Of a DNA stretch of 64,000 nucleotides, positions 1-9,790 are shown piece after piece. Both the position numbers and the translations under genes were made by a program. Below the pieces are notes generated by a model. It searched no databases. It worked only from the letters and a program-made list of their open reading frames with translations, and was not told where the DNA came from. How positions within the stretch are numbered: position 1 is the stretch's first letter; each line of letters starts with the position of its first letter. The stretch lies in NCBI RefSeq assembly GCF_002865645.1, contig NW_020194684.1, forward strand, positions 5,247,952-5,311,951, read 5' to 3'. Origin of the DNA: Hyaloscypha bicolor E. Taxonomy: Eukaryota > Ascomycota > Leotiomycetes > Helotiales > Hyaloscyphaceae.

Positions 1-310
1 TGGCGAGCTGGATTTCATCGTGCCAGAACATACTCGATCTTCCATCCTCAATCATATCTCTTGGAGTTGGCTTCAAGACCAAATTATGATTTTCGAGCTC
101 TTTCGGTGCTGAACCTCGTGGTGATGATTGAACACCGAGAAGGCGCAAGGACTCTGAACCAAAACAGCAAGTGCGATGTTAGAAGTTCAGGCTTTCCTTG
201 ACTTCAATCCAAAGCAATGGAGATCTTCCATACACATCATCTCCATTGCATCCAACTTTTGGCTTTCTCAACTCCATTCCATACGTTAAGCGAATTCTTA
301 TACTTTCAAT
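1..310. other. Upstream region of the sugar transporter
   Basis: No coding region is supported here. The stretch precedes the first exon of the MFS transporter and presumably holds its promoter and 5' leader. No distinctive motif stands out. Confidence 0.4.
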
Positions 311-2525
311 ATGAGTACGGACAATTCCATACTCGGACAGCAGACTTTTTCTCCGCCCCTACGCTCCCCAGGCTCTTCCAAAAGCAGCGTGAGACATTCT
401 TCCAATGGCAGCAACGCATCACTTCCAACCATTGTTGAGGTTCCAGAAGATGTTGTTACCCAAAGGGACCCATACGTGTAAGGTCTTTTTATGTGCCCCC
501 TGACTGCGGACGTTGACAAGGAGCAGGAAGACAGGGTTTCGCGGCGTCCTGGAATCTCCCTATTGTACAGGTTTTGCTATTCTTGCAGCTATTGGAGGAT
601 TCGCTCTCGGTATGGTTTTCCTATTGTGCTCAGTCCCCTCACGATCTTTCACCTCCCGAATGCATTTAGAGCGAAAGGAACTGACGAAGTAACAGGATAT
701 AATCAGGGACTCATGCCAATCTCTCTCATCACGGAACAAATTGTTACCCAGTTTCCTCAGATCGACCTCAATTTCATCGCCGCGATAACCCAATTGGGAG
801 GTTTCTTGGGAGCATTGATAATGGGGTGAGGCGCTCTGCGATGCTTTTACTTCGAAACCTCGCTCAACAGTTTGCAGATCGGTTGCAGACCATTGCGCGA
901 GAAAGAGGTCAATTGGCATCGCAGCTGTCGTTTTCATCTCCGGATTCGTCTTTCAGACGATTTCAATGAATTATACCATGCTGGTTGTAGCGCGATTAGT
1001 CGGTGGTATCGCCATCGGGATGCTTTCAGTGATCACACCTATCTATATCTCGGAGATCAGTCCCCCGGAAATCAGAGGCAGTTTGTTGGTATTCAGTGAG
1101 TCTCTTCATTCTCATGCCTATTTCAGTATTGTGAGAACCGTTCAATGTCCCAGCAAGGCCTGAACATTACGCGTGGCTTCTTTTGACATAGCTTTTTCGG
1201 ACATTGTATGCAAGTGCTTTCTCAAATGTGCTGGCCAGTCCTGAACATTTTCCCGAGTAGCAAGATCATGCTGATCAATTCTGGCAGCGGATGTTCTAAT
1301 CGCTCTTGGAACAATGGCATCTTTCTGGATCAGCGTCGCTACCGGGCACATGGATGGCGAGGAGATTTGGAGACTTCCATTTGTGTTTCTCGTGAGTTCA
1401 GCATCGCTTTTCGTATACTTGGAACAATTACCAACTACTCAAGGTAATTCCAGGGCTGATACTTGGGATCGGTGCAATTTGTATGCCTTTCTCCCCTCGG
1501 TGGCTTGCATCACGATTTGAGAATCAACAAGCCCTGTATTGTCTATCAAAACTTCGACAGCTTTGTCCCGACAATTGCAAAGTCCAAAATGAGTGGATGG
1601 AGATTCGTGTTGAAGTGGCCTACCAGCGAGAGATTACCGAGGCTCGACATCCATTGCTCCAGGATGAATCGTACATCAACGGCATCAAACTTGAACTTCA
1701 ATTGTGGCTGGACTGCTTCAAGTCTCGATACTGGTACCGGACTCACGTTGGCATTGGCATGATGTTCTTTCAGCAATTTGTGGGTATGAAGGCTTTAGCT
1801 TACAATGTTCCTATTCTCTTGGGAACATTAGGTGCAAGCATCGATATACAGATCGCCATGCCTGGGATCTTTGCCGCAGTGCACCTCTTGGGAGCGCTTA
1901 CCTGTCTATGGACAATAGACACGTTTGGGAGAAAACGAGTACTCGTTTCCGGATCGAGCTTGATGCTTGTCTGCCTAATCATTATTGCCGGGTTGAACAG
2001 CAAATTCTCAGACAATTGGTCCTCTCACCCTGATGCTGGTTGGTGTTGCGTCGGAATCTCGATTCTCTGTATACTAGCCTTTGGAGCAGGTTGGAGCCCG
2101 GTTTCATGGGCCTTACCATCTGAGGTTTTCCCAAGTACATTACGAGTCAAAGGAGGTGCTTTGTCCGCTTGTTCTTACTGGCTGTGGGTCATTCACCCAA
2201 TCCACCGAGTAACTTTACTGACAACAACAGATATGATTTTCTTTCTAGCCTGATCACCCGGAGCCTGTTCTCCAAGTCCAAGTGGGGAACATATGCTTTC
2301 TTTGCCGGCTTTTGTCTTCTTTCGGCTTTCTGGGCCGCCCATTTCGTCCCAGAAACAACAGGCAGGGCACTTGAAGAAATGTACAAGCTGTTCGGGGACA
2401 ATGAAGAGCATGTCCGGGAGGGGCAGAAGAAAACGGACATTCGAAGGACGTTAGCGAGTGAATATGCTCCAGAACTTTTCATTAGCCCAGGGGGAACACC
2501 AACGAACGGATTCAGAATTGTATAA
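311..2525 (+). CDS. MFS sugar/hexose transporter, 7 exons
   Basis: Predicted plasma-membrane sugar porter of the major facilitator superfamily. Proposed exons are 311-477, 521-609, 696-825, 878-1095, 1288-1391, 1444-2183 and 2231-2525; phases agree throughout and give about 580 residues, normal for the family. Visible signatures are PPEIRGSLLVF after an early membrane segment, FSPRWLASRFE (the PESPRWL loop), DTFGRKRVLV, PSEVFPSTLRVKG and the C-terminal VPETTGRALEEM. Two positions are unusual. The TM1 motif normally GYDQG reads GYNQG. The TM2-TM3 loop normally D-R-x-G-R-[RK] reads ADHCARKRS, lacking the glycine. The 192-bp fourth intron is long and that junction is the least certain. The start at 311 gives a roughly 55-residue hydrophilic N-terminus before TM1. 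The substrate cannot be told from sequence. Confidence 0.85.
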
Positions 2526-2926
2526 AGAAGGGGTATTATTATGTGGTACAGCCAAGTGGGCTTTTGTGCCTTTCAAATGTTCAACGAGGTGTGGAACATT
2601 CAAATTCCTTTCAACTGGGCCTAATTACTGTACTCAGGGGCAAATATCAACTAAGTCATGTGACGTGAATCTGAACTCGGGAATTGAAGCCGACTACCCC
2701 CGAGGCGTATACGGCCTTCCGTAGGCGTAACTGTTGAGCAGCCTGGACTTCAAAGGCTTTCAATTAGAGCCCAAAATCCCACCACACGCCAATCATAGTT
2801 GCACATTTCCCCTCTTGAGAGAAGCCACAGGTTCCCTCTCATTACTGACAGATATCTCATCCTCAATCTCAAGGTCTCAACTAATCTCAACGTCTGAGAT
2901 CATTTGCCACTGCCAACGAATCCACA
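2526..2926. other. Intergenic region
   Basis: About 400 bp between the transporter stop and the hydrolase start. It should contain the transporter 3' end and the hydrolase promoter. The second half is C/T- and A/C-rich with repeated CTCAA-type words (2840-2900). No gene seen. Confidence 0.4.
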
Positions 2927-4137
2927 ATGTCAGCATTTTCTCAATTCTTCAAAGGATCACACCCAAACTTCCCGCTCATAATCAGTACCTCGGTTGCAAC
3001 CACACTCGCCGTGATCACACTCGCAAAGCTCGCCCTTCAATCTCCACCCAAACCCAAGCTAATACTGAGTCCGCGGGAGACTCTGCTCCCAAGGCTCACA
3101 GAAGAAGAACAAAGTCTGCTCTCTTACCCGCCCGACCTTTTCCCTGGAGCAAGGGACGTATCCAGCCCCGTAAGTCAAGTCACATGACAGGTCCAGTCCA
3201 TATTCCGATTTTAGCTGATTATATGTTTCAGTATGGTACAATCCGCGTCTATGAATGGGGTCCCGAAGATGGGAGGAAAGTGCTCATGCTCCACGGAATT
3301 AGCACTCCATGTGTCTCACTTGGAAAACTTGCCCATGCCCTAGTAAAACTGGGCTGTCGAGTCTTACTCTTTGATCTTTTTGGACGCGGCTACAGCGACA
3401 GTCCCGCTGATTTACCTCTCGATTCCCGGCTGTACAGCACTGAAATTTTGATTGCTATCACCTCGTCACCTATTCCATGGACACCAGAAGGTTTCAGTAT
3501 CGTCGGCTACTCGCTCGGTGGTGGGATAGCTGTTGACTTCACTGTTTCCTTTCCATCGATGGTGAAAAGTCTCATCCTGCTCGCACCAGCTGGTCTTATC
3601 AGACCCTCTCATTTCGGCTGGATAAGCAGATTCATGTACTCGGACAACGTCCCAGACTGGCTGCTAGAATGGGCTGTCGAGAGAAGACTACGTGGTGGTC
3701 CCATCCGACCCCAGGTCGCGAAGACAGGAGATGAGGACCATCCTACCACAGGGGCGGAGGTTAAGGGGAACCGGAATCCAGAGTATGAAGCTGTGGTCTT
3801 GGTAGAGGGGCGCCCGGATCTCACGATAGCGGCGAGCGTGAAGTGGCAACTGGACTTTCACAACGGTTTTGTAAAGAGCTTTTGTAATTCTATCAAACAT
3901 AGCTCGATTGAGAGGAGGCAGGAGAGCTGGAGGATGTTGGGGGAGAGGGAGGATCAGGTGTTGATTGTTGCGGGGAGGACGGATCCGGTGATTGTGGCGA
4001 ACGAGCTGATGGTTGATGTGTTTAAGGTTGTGGGGAAGGAGAAAGTGAGGTGGCGGGTGGTTGATAGTGCTCATGAGTTTCCGGTTACGAAGGTGGAGGA
4101 GGTGGTTGATGAGATTAGATCGTTTTGGGGAATATAG
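2927..4137 (+). CDS. Alpha/beta hydrolase with N-terminal membrane anchor, 2 exons
   Basis: Predicted serine hydrolase of the alpha/beta fold. Exons 2927-3169 and 3232-4137 are joined in phase 0 (GTAAGT donor, TTTCAG acceptor) and give about 382 residues. Residues about 15-35 form one hydrophobic helix (PLIISTSVATTLAVITLAKL), so a membrane anchor is likely. The oxyanion strand reads VLMLHGISTP. The nucleophile elbow is GYSLGG (Ser about 174). The acid is probably the Asp in GRTDPVI (about 331) and the base the His in DSAHEFPV (about 360). The triad therefore looks complete and the protein should be active. A roughly 45-residue polar stretch between core and C-terminal part probably forms the lid. 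The substrate (lipid, ester or epoxide) cannot be assigned. Confidence 0.85.
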
Positions 4138-4891
4138 AATAGATATAGAGGGTAATATCGTACTGTGTGAGGATTGGATCACTTAATCTGTTCTTTTCGC
4201 AGTGTATTCTATTCGTTTTGTTGTGGGCAGCAATGGTTCAGGAGGGCCTTCCTTTCCGAATTACTGAAGAAGCATCGGATTCACGGCGAGGTTCGGGGCA
4301 AAGTCGTCCTGGATTGAGAAGGGCTTACTTGGGCTATTTTTTCAAGCCCTTTTCCTGGCCTTTGCCCTCTTCTTGTTTCAATGCTACGAGCTGGCGATAT
4401 ATATTGCCGCTCCCACGGTTGGCGACATCTGGGACGTCTGTAAGAAGTCTTCACAAGTCCAGCATTATCCTTGCTTGTTCCCTTAGTCGTCCCCAAGAAT
4501 GGCAATTGTTTGGTGGTTGCCGTGCCGAATCTCTCCTATGAGTGGTTGTTGATCTGCCGTCGTTGGGGTTTCCCCAGATTTACCCTATTCAAGTTCCGTG
4601 GTTCGCCATACAAGGTTCACGAAGCATTAATGACCTCAATCCGTATGCCAACTCTCACTGAGAACTGGATCCTATGATTTAATTTCCTTTAACAGATATA
4701 TAAGCAAGAATTTCTTTCCCTTCTCGATTTTCCCCCAACGTACAGATCTGAAAACACCTCAAACCCAAACTCAAGCTTCACACACTTTTCACGATTCACG
4801 AATAACGAACATTCTCACATCATCACTCAAACACCATCCAATTCTCTCCGGCGGTCGAAAACAGAGTTCCAATCAAACTCTATCAGCAACA
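4138..4891. other. Intergenic region before the A/C-rich locus
   Basis: No gene recognised. A TATA-like ATATATAAGC sits at about 4695-4705. From about 4735 the plus strand becomes strongly A/C-rich, as in the locus that follows, so 4695-4890 could be the promoter and leader of a transcript starting near 4730. Confidence 0.35.
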
Positions 4892-5264
4892 ATGAACGCC
4901 ACGGTCAAAGAAATCCAAAAACGCACTAACCTCTTCGCGGCCATGTCTATCTCAATTTCCTCTCAAAGTCCATTCTTACCAGAATGAACACCATGGAATT
5001 GGGCATTAGAGAACTCATCTACTACTTGGGAAACTTCCACATCTCAATACCACCAAAATCCGCCCTTACTACGGAGAACACCAACACCACGGACATCGAC
5101 CGACTCACTAGCCTTCTCAAAAACTTCCACATCTTAACCTCCTCAAAGGGCACACAAGAGTCCAGAATGAACCTCGCGGACATTCAAAATCTCATCGACC
5201 TCTTCAGAAAGTCATTAATTTCAAAGCCCTCAAAGTTCATTCCAGCTACAATCAACATCACGGA
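4892..5264 (+). repeat. Degenerate tandem repeat, about 84-96 bp units, 4-5 copies
   Basis: Unit starts are visible at 4892, 4984, 5080, 5167 and, partially, 5251. Each begins with ATGAAC or (A)AAC plus a C.CGGACAT-like block and continues to CTTC..AACTTCCACATCTCAA and TCCTCAAAG. At protein level the units read roughly M-N-x-T-x-(D/E)-I-x-x-L-x-x-L-L-x-N-F-H-I-x-x-x-S-K. The first unit is 92 bp, not a multiple of three, so its reading frame ends in TGA just inside the second ATG at 4984. Confidence 0.7.
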
Positions 5265-5838
5265 AGTTCAAAATCCCAAGTACTTCACCGAGATCGAAAT
5301 CGCCTCGATCGCAACTGTCTCAACTGGCGCCCAGGGCTCACTCCCAACAACCTCAGACGTCACTTCCGCATCCAGTGTCTCGTCGCCGTCGTCATCAAAG
5401 CTCATCAGATTTATCGACTTCAACGACCGCAGCCCCGAAGCCCGCGACGCCAGACTTGCCAACTTGCTACTCTCGCTGGACGAAGATATCCCAGAGGAGG
5501 TCGATGACACCATCAAAACACTCATCAAAAATCAAACCACCACAACAATGAAGTTCGGTGATCACTACCTCGAGTACAAACAACAAATGGCCACCAAACG
5601 CCTCACTGAGAAGAAGCTTCCAACCTCAGCCGCGAGATCTAGCCATCAAAATCACCATCACCACGCAATCACACAAATGCCTTGTGAGTCTTCCAAATTA
5701 CGTGGGATTATGGGCAAGCCCTCAGACTCGGCACACCGCCAGTATGGAAAGCCGAAGAATCGCACAGCCTGGAAAAATTTCACCAAAGAAGAGTATCAGT
5801 ACCACAATCACACATCACCAATGACCGGAATCATCTAA
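4984..5838 (+). CDS. Hypothetical protein with internal repeats (284 aa)
   Basis: Unrecognised open frame of 284 codons in the A/C-rich tract. The first third is built of about 30-residue imperfect repeats sharing a LLKNFHI-type core. The middle (residues about 105-190) is Ser-rich, then acidic and helix-prone (PEARDARLANLLLSLDEDI). The C-terminal third is basic with a run of His residues. No signal peptide, membrane helix or known domain is visible. An ATG at 4892 begins the same repeat but is closed after about 31 codons by a frameshift. The open frame may therefore be the survivor of a longer gene, or a chance frame in biased DNA. Length and repeat conservation favour coding; the bias and the broken neighbour argue against. 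Confidence 0.4.
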   Translation: MNTMELGIRELIYYLGNFHISIPPKSALTTENTNTTDIDRLTSLLKNFHILTSSKGTQESRMNLADIQNLIDLFRKSLISKPSKFIPATINITEVQNPKYFTEIEIASIATVSTGAQGSLPTTSDVTSASSVSSPSSSKLIRFIDFNDRSPEARDARLANLLLSLDEDIPEEVDDTIKTLIKNQTTTTMKFGDHYLEYKQQMATKRLTEKKLPTSAARSSHQNHHHHAITQMPCESSKLRGIMGKPSDSAHRQYGKPKNRTAWKNFTKEEYQYHNHTSPMTGII

Positions 5839-6346
5839 TCATCACCACTACCTCAACCGTGGTGCAAACCACTCACCGCTTAAACTCAAAATTTGACTCA
5901 TTAGACTATGCTAGAACTGAGATCGAAGAACAGTACAACCATATTTCCGACAAAGGCAAGCCCCTTTTTTGACGAACCGTGGATCAGACGAAAACAAAGT
6001 TTGGCTTAATCTTCTATCAACAACCTGGAACTCTCAACTACGACAACACCGCCAATACTGCACTGTCAACACGGTAAACATCAATCAGCACACTGCAAAC
6101 GAAAGAAATCCTGGGAGTACCTCCTCATTGACGCTTCATGAACAACAAAGCTTCGAAAATTGAATGACCGCAACGATGCCAAAATTAATACCACCACCAA
6201 CACCTGGCGAAGTTCAATCCGCTCATTGAGAGCGAATGAGGAACTACCTCCATCACATCATGGGGGACCACAAACATCAAAACCTCCAACGGCACCACTC
6301 ACCGACATCAAAATCAAACCAAATCAAACCAAATCAACAATGCCAA
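5839..6346 (+). other. A/C-rich tract with broken open frames
   Basis: It continues the composition of the preceding frame (many CAAC, ACCAC and ATCAAAC words) but is interrupted by stops. Short frames at 5969-6163 and 6160-6477 have Asn/Thr-rich translations similar in style to the 4984-5838 protein. It may be the 3' part of one degenerated gene, or untranslated. No known domain. Confidence 0.35.
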
Positions 6347-6640
6347 CATCGCCAAAGCTTCCTGAGCACGAAAAAGAACCACGCATTCAACAAACCACTT
6401 TTCGTCTCTTGAGCCATAACCCGTGCTCACTCATAACATCATCTGACGAAAATACCCTACCGATTTCTCACAACTAAACTAACTCAACATCGACACAATC
6501 ACCAACATCACCAAACCTCAGTGAGCACGAAAAGATTCATCCATCCAAAAATACATCGTCTCTTGTGCTATCACAAATGTACATCATATCATCTGACAGA
6601 AATACACGACGGGCTATACCACAACTAAACAGCCTCGAAA
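6347..6640 (+). repeat. Tandem duplication, about 159-bp unit
   Basis: Two imperfect copies start at about 6347 and 6506. Shared blocks in order are CATC(G/A)CCAAA, GAGCACGAAAA, CGTCTCTTG, ATCATCTGAC and ACAACTAAAC. Both lie in the A/C-rich tract and keep the same strand bias. Confidence 0.65.
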
Positions 6641-7046
6641 TCAACGCCAGCTTCAAGCCAAGATCAAATTGGAAGAGAATCAAGGAGGGGTATAGGAGGA
6701 AAGTTGTCGTTATGGAGGGCTAGGAGTAAAAGGGGAGGCGGGAGGGCTTTTAGGAAGGGAACCAGAAGGGAGGTCTTGGAAAGGGGAAGAGAATAGACAG
6801 AATTGTCTGGGAGGTTTGGGAACTGAGAGGGAGAGCTTAGTGAAGACGGGAGGCAGAGGTTTACGAATAAGGAGGCATGAAATTGGGGATCTGTAAATAG
6901 AACCACGTCATGACCATCATAGACACATGATTAGAAACTTCGTCTTTGACACTGCGCCAAGTCAAGTCGTGGTCGCCAACGTTAACCCGCTTACTTATGC
7001 TTCAAAATATGCAGTTCTGGGTAAATTTCATACCATTCAGGGGCCT
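6641..7046. other. Purine-rich stretch and dUTPase upstream region
   Basis: At about 6665 the plus strand switches from A/C-rich to almost pure A/G with G runs, lasting to about 6860. A minus-strand frame of 80 codons at 6664-6906 is a Leu/Ser/Pro-rich by-product of this bias, not a credible gene. The rest leads into the dUTPase promoter. Confidence 0.4.
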
Positions 7047-7071
7047 ACGCGAACCCCTCGCGTCAACGCGT
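7047..7071 (+). promoter_or_regulatory. MCB-like sites upstream of dUTPase
   Basis: ACGCGA at 7047-7052 and a perfect ACGCGT at 7066-7071 lie 52-76 bp upstream of the chosen dUTPase ATG. ACGCGT is the core of the MluI cell-cycle box bound by the MBF complex, which drives DNA-synthesis genes at G1/S in yeasts. ACGCGT also occurs elsewhere in this window (for example 9628, about 54650), so the match is suggestive only. Confidence 0.4.
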
Positions 7072-7122
7072 CTCCTTCAAACGGCCTTCCCCATCCCTCT
7101 CTCAATCCCTTTTACAACCGCA

Positions 7123-7768
7123 ATGTCCGCAACCTCACCACCCAGTTCACCTCTCCCAAAACGCCAAAAGCCCAACCCAACACCAATTGCCGATTCCACA
7201 CCTTCAATCGCCTCCACGATGGCCTCGACCGCTCCCGCCGTCACAAAAGTCGACGCCGCCCCTCCCTTGCTCATCAAGAAGCTGAGCGAGAAGGCGAAGC
7301 TGCCGACCAGAGGAAGCGCGTTTGCGGCGGGGTACGATATCTATGCTGCGAAGGATACGGTGGTTCCTGCGCGGGGAAAGGTGCTGGTTGATACGGATAT
7401 TAGTATGGCGGTGCCAGACGGGACGTGTTTGTTCTCCCCTCCCTTTGCCTCTTAAAATCTCCAAGTTGTGCCAATTAAATAAGCCGAACATCCATTAACT
7501 TAGTTAATTGACAGATGGACGTATTGCCCCTCGTTCCGGTTTAGCATCTAAGCACATGATCGATACGGGTGCTGGAGTCATTGATGCCGATTACCGTGGC
7601 CAGGTCAAGGTATTGCTGTTCAATCATGGAGAGAAGGACTTTGAGGTTAAGGAGGGAGACCGTGTTGCTCAATTGGTATTGGAGAGGATTTATACGCCGG
7701 AGGTGATGGAGGTTAAGGAGTTGGAGGAGAGTGTTCGAGGTGCTGGTGGCTTTGGAAGTACTGGATAG
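7123..7768 (+). CDS. DUT1: dUTP diphosphatase (dUTPase), 2 exons
   Basis: Hydrolyses dUTP to dUMP and pyrophosphate, keeping uracil out of DNA and feeding dTMP synthesis; the enzyme is a homotrimer. Exons 7123-7426 and 7515-7768 join within the Tyr codon before motif 2 and give about 185 residues. All five family motifs are present: [45 protein letters not shown] and the C-terminal arm [10 protein letters not shown]. The first about 45 residues are Ser/Pro/Thr-rich with PLPKRQKP, a possible nuclear signal. The frame stays open upstream to an ATG at 6946. That would add 59 residues with an Arg-bearing stretch, possibly a mitochondrial presequence. I chose 7123 because it fits the usual length and lies downstream of the MCB-like sites. 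Confidence 0.93.
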
Positions 7769-8003
7769 ATTTTGGTACCTGGAGAAATGGCGTACAAGTT
7801 TCGGGTGGATTAGGTGAGGTGGTGTGGAGGTAGATGATGAAAGGGAGTTCAGGTGTGTAAGGAAAATAGACTTGAATGCAATTGGGCCTCCTTCAAGAAA
7901 GCTGATGTACTTGCGAGATACTTCTAAATGAGCAGAATAGAACTCGTGCCCCGTAACCCAAACGCTCTACATCTTACCTGCTTACCATCTAGACAACCCA
8001 TAT

Positions 8004-9263
8004 TTATGGAAACCTTTCCGCTCTAAACTTGACATCAGGATGCCGCAAACAATCCAAATTCCTTATAAGTCTAACCTCCGCAGCCTTACTTTCCACCACC
8101 CTCTTTTTCTTCTCATCCCCTTCCCAATCGACTCCTTTATACTTCTCCAACTCCGCATCTCTGCTGACTTTCGTCCTGGTCAATACCTCATGCATACTCG
8201 CCAACACTTTCTCACACGCCTTCGCAAGTGGTAATTCCGTTGCCTCGACCTCGTCACCACTAACCCACGACTTTGTCTTAACTAACCCTTCAATTGTATG
8301 TACCGCTTCTCGTAACCTCACCAGCATTAACGCGGCAAACATATCCCCTGTCCCACTGAAGAAACAATCGATGGCCGGGATCTTGATCTCGAATATTCTC
8401 GGTTCTGCTGTACTCGTGAATGTCGACCCAACCACTGAGAGAGAGGGCAGTGCTCCCAGTGCTGGTAGAGTAATCGAGGTGACTACAATATGAGGAATCC
8501 GGTATTTCTCATGCAGCGTGACAATTGCTTCCTTCAGCGTCTCCATACCCACGATCTTAACTCCCGATAATGTCCTGCGCCAACATCAGCTCCGCGAGCC
8601 CGAAAATACCGAAAGGAGAGGTATACTCGGCCTCGAACTGATTCGGCAGAATTAGATCCGCATCTATGATCAAGCTCTTATACGCAAGCGGCACATCTTC
8701 CGCTACATACAGCTTCCCATTATCACCCATAACCGGATCGAGCACCCAGAAGAACTCCCCCGGCTCCATTGTAGCTTTGTATTTCAGATCCCGCGCGATG
8801 GCGCCAACGGCTTCGACGGAGGCGGCTCCAGGAAGGTAGCCCGAGAGCATCATTTGAAAGGAGGAGAGGTTCGAGTCTTGGAGGCCGGCGTAGAGGTCTG
8901 TGATTTCTTGGGCTGTGGCTCGCGTGCCTTTTGCTTGTCCATATCCTAAATGATTGCCTTCTTTGGTCAGCTCTTGATTTTCTCCCCCAACCCCCACGAC
9001 TTACTGAATTGCACGGTATTAAGAGCAGCAACCTCGCAACCTAGCGACTGCATCACATACGTCGCCATTGTATTCCCGACATAGCTTCTCCAGCATGCTC
9101 TTTAGTCGACCGAATCGCGAACCTTAGAACGGCAGGACTCACCCGTAAACAACCTTGCGTGATGTCAGTCAATCGGATCCATGGAGATCTTTAGGATGGC
9201 TGGCCCTACATGGCTGGCGACAGCAAGCACTTGTGTCTCTGGGATGGGGAACTCGTCCGCCAT
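8004..9263 (-). CDS. Pyridoxal kinase, 5 exons including an 11-bp microexon
   Basis: ATP-dependent phosphorylation of pyridoxal/pyridoxine/pyridoxamine to the 5'-phosphate (vitamin B6 salvage; BUD16/PdxY type, ribokinase-like fold). Exons, in minus-strand order, are 9263-9210, 9153-9143, 9084-9005, 8957-8627 and 8574-8004; phases agree and give 348 residues. The start gives MADEFPIPETQVLAVASH, followed by VVYG from the microexon and then YVGNTMATYVMQ, a typical N-terminus. Further markers are QFSNHLGYGQ, LSGYLPGAASVEAV, DPVMGDNGKLYV and PNQFEAETLSG, plus the anion-hole/catalytic loop SGTGDMFAAL with its base Asp at about residue 235. The 11-bp second exon is easily missed by gene finders; without it the conserved core has no start. 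The gene is convergent with the dUTPase gene. Confidence 0.92.
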
Positions 9264-9790
9264 TTCTGTCTGTAAAGATCGAGTGAGCCGAGTGACTCGG
9301 TAACCTTATTTGTAGCGGTCAAACTAAAGAAGTAGAGCAAGTTCTAGAGGCAGTACAAAGGAAACGCGGAGATCGTCAACGTGGAAATCGGGAAAAGAAA
9401 TGGCATAGCTGCTGCCGACCGCAGTATGAGATATTAAAATCGCTATCTCAGGAGTCACAATTTCGTAACATTGGTGGGGCGAATGGAGTAGTTCAATTCG
9501 GGATGAGCTAAATACCCCGCACTAAGCCCGAAAGGATCATGCAGATGAAGATCAAAAGTCGACAAAAGTAAATCCCATTTGTGCGGAGAGGATTTTGGAT
9601 GAAAGTGTGCTTTTCTTCATGTCATAAACGCGTAGTCTTGGGTACAGGAAAATTCAGAATTTGCTTCAGGATCCCCAATGCATGTTGACTAAAGAGCAAT
9701 TCGTCCATATCCTTAAAGTCAACCTTCACGCCGCATGATATATGCTCTACCCTCGTGCCATTATGTATTAACATCCCGCCATTATCTCGT
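9264..9790. other. Intergenic region between pyridoxal kinase and PCNA
   Basis: Contains the promoter side of pyridoxal kinase and the 3' side of PCNA, both on the minus strand. An ACGCGT hexamer occurs at 9628-9633. No gene seen. Confidence 0.4.

Noticed and set aside
2734..2926. Hydrolase start upstream of 2927
   Set aside because: No ATG in the spliced frame gives a better N-terminus. The 2927 start precedes the anchor helix directly.
2734..4137. 467-codon frame covering the alpha/beta hydrolase
   Set aside because: Its 5' part reads through the leader and the intron at 3170-3231. The spliced form from 2927 has a proper anchor helix and family layout.
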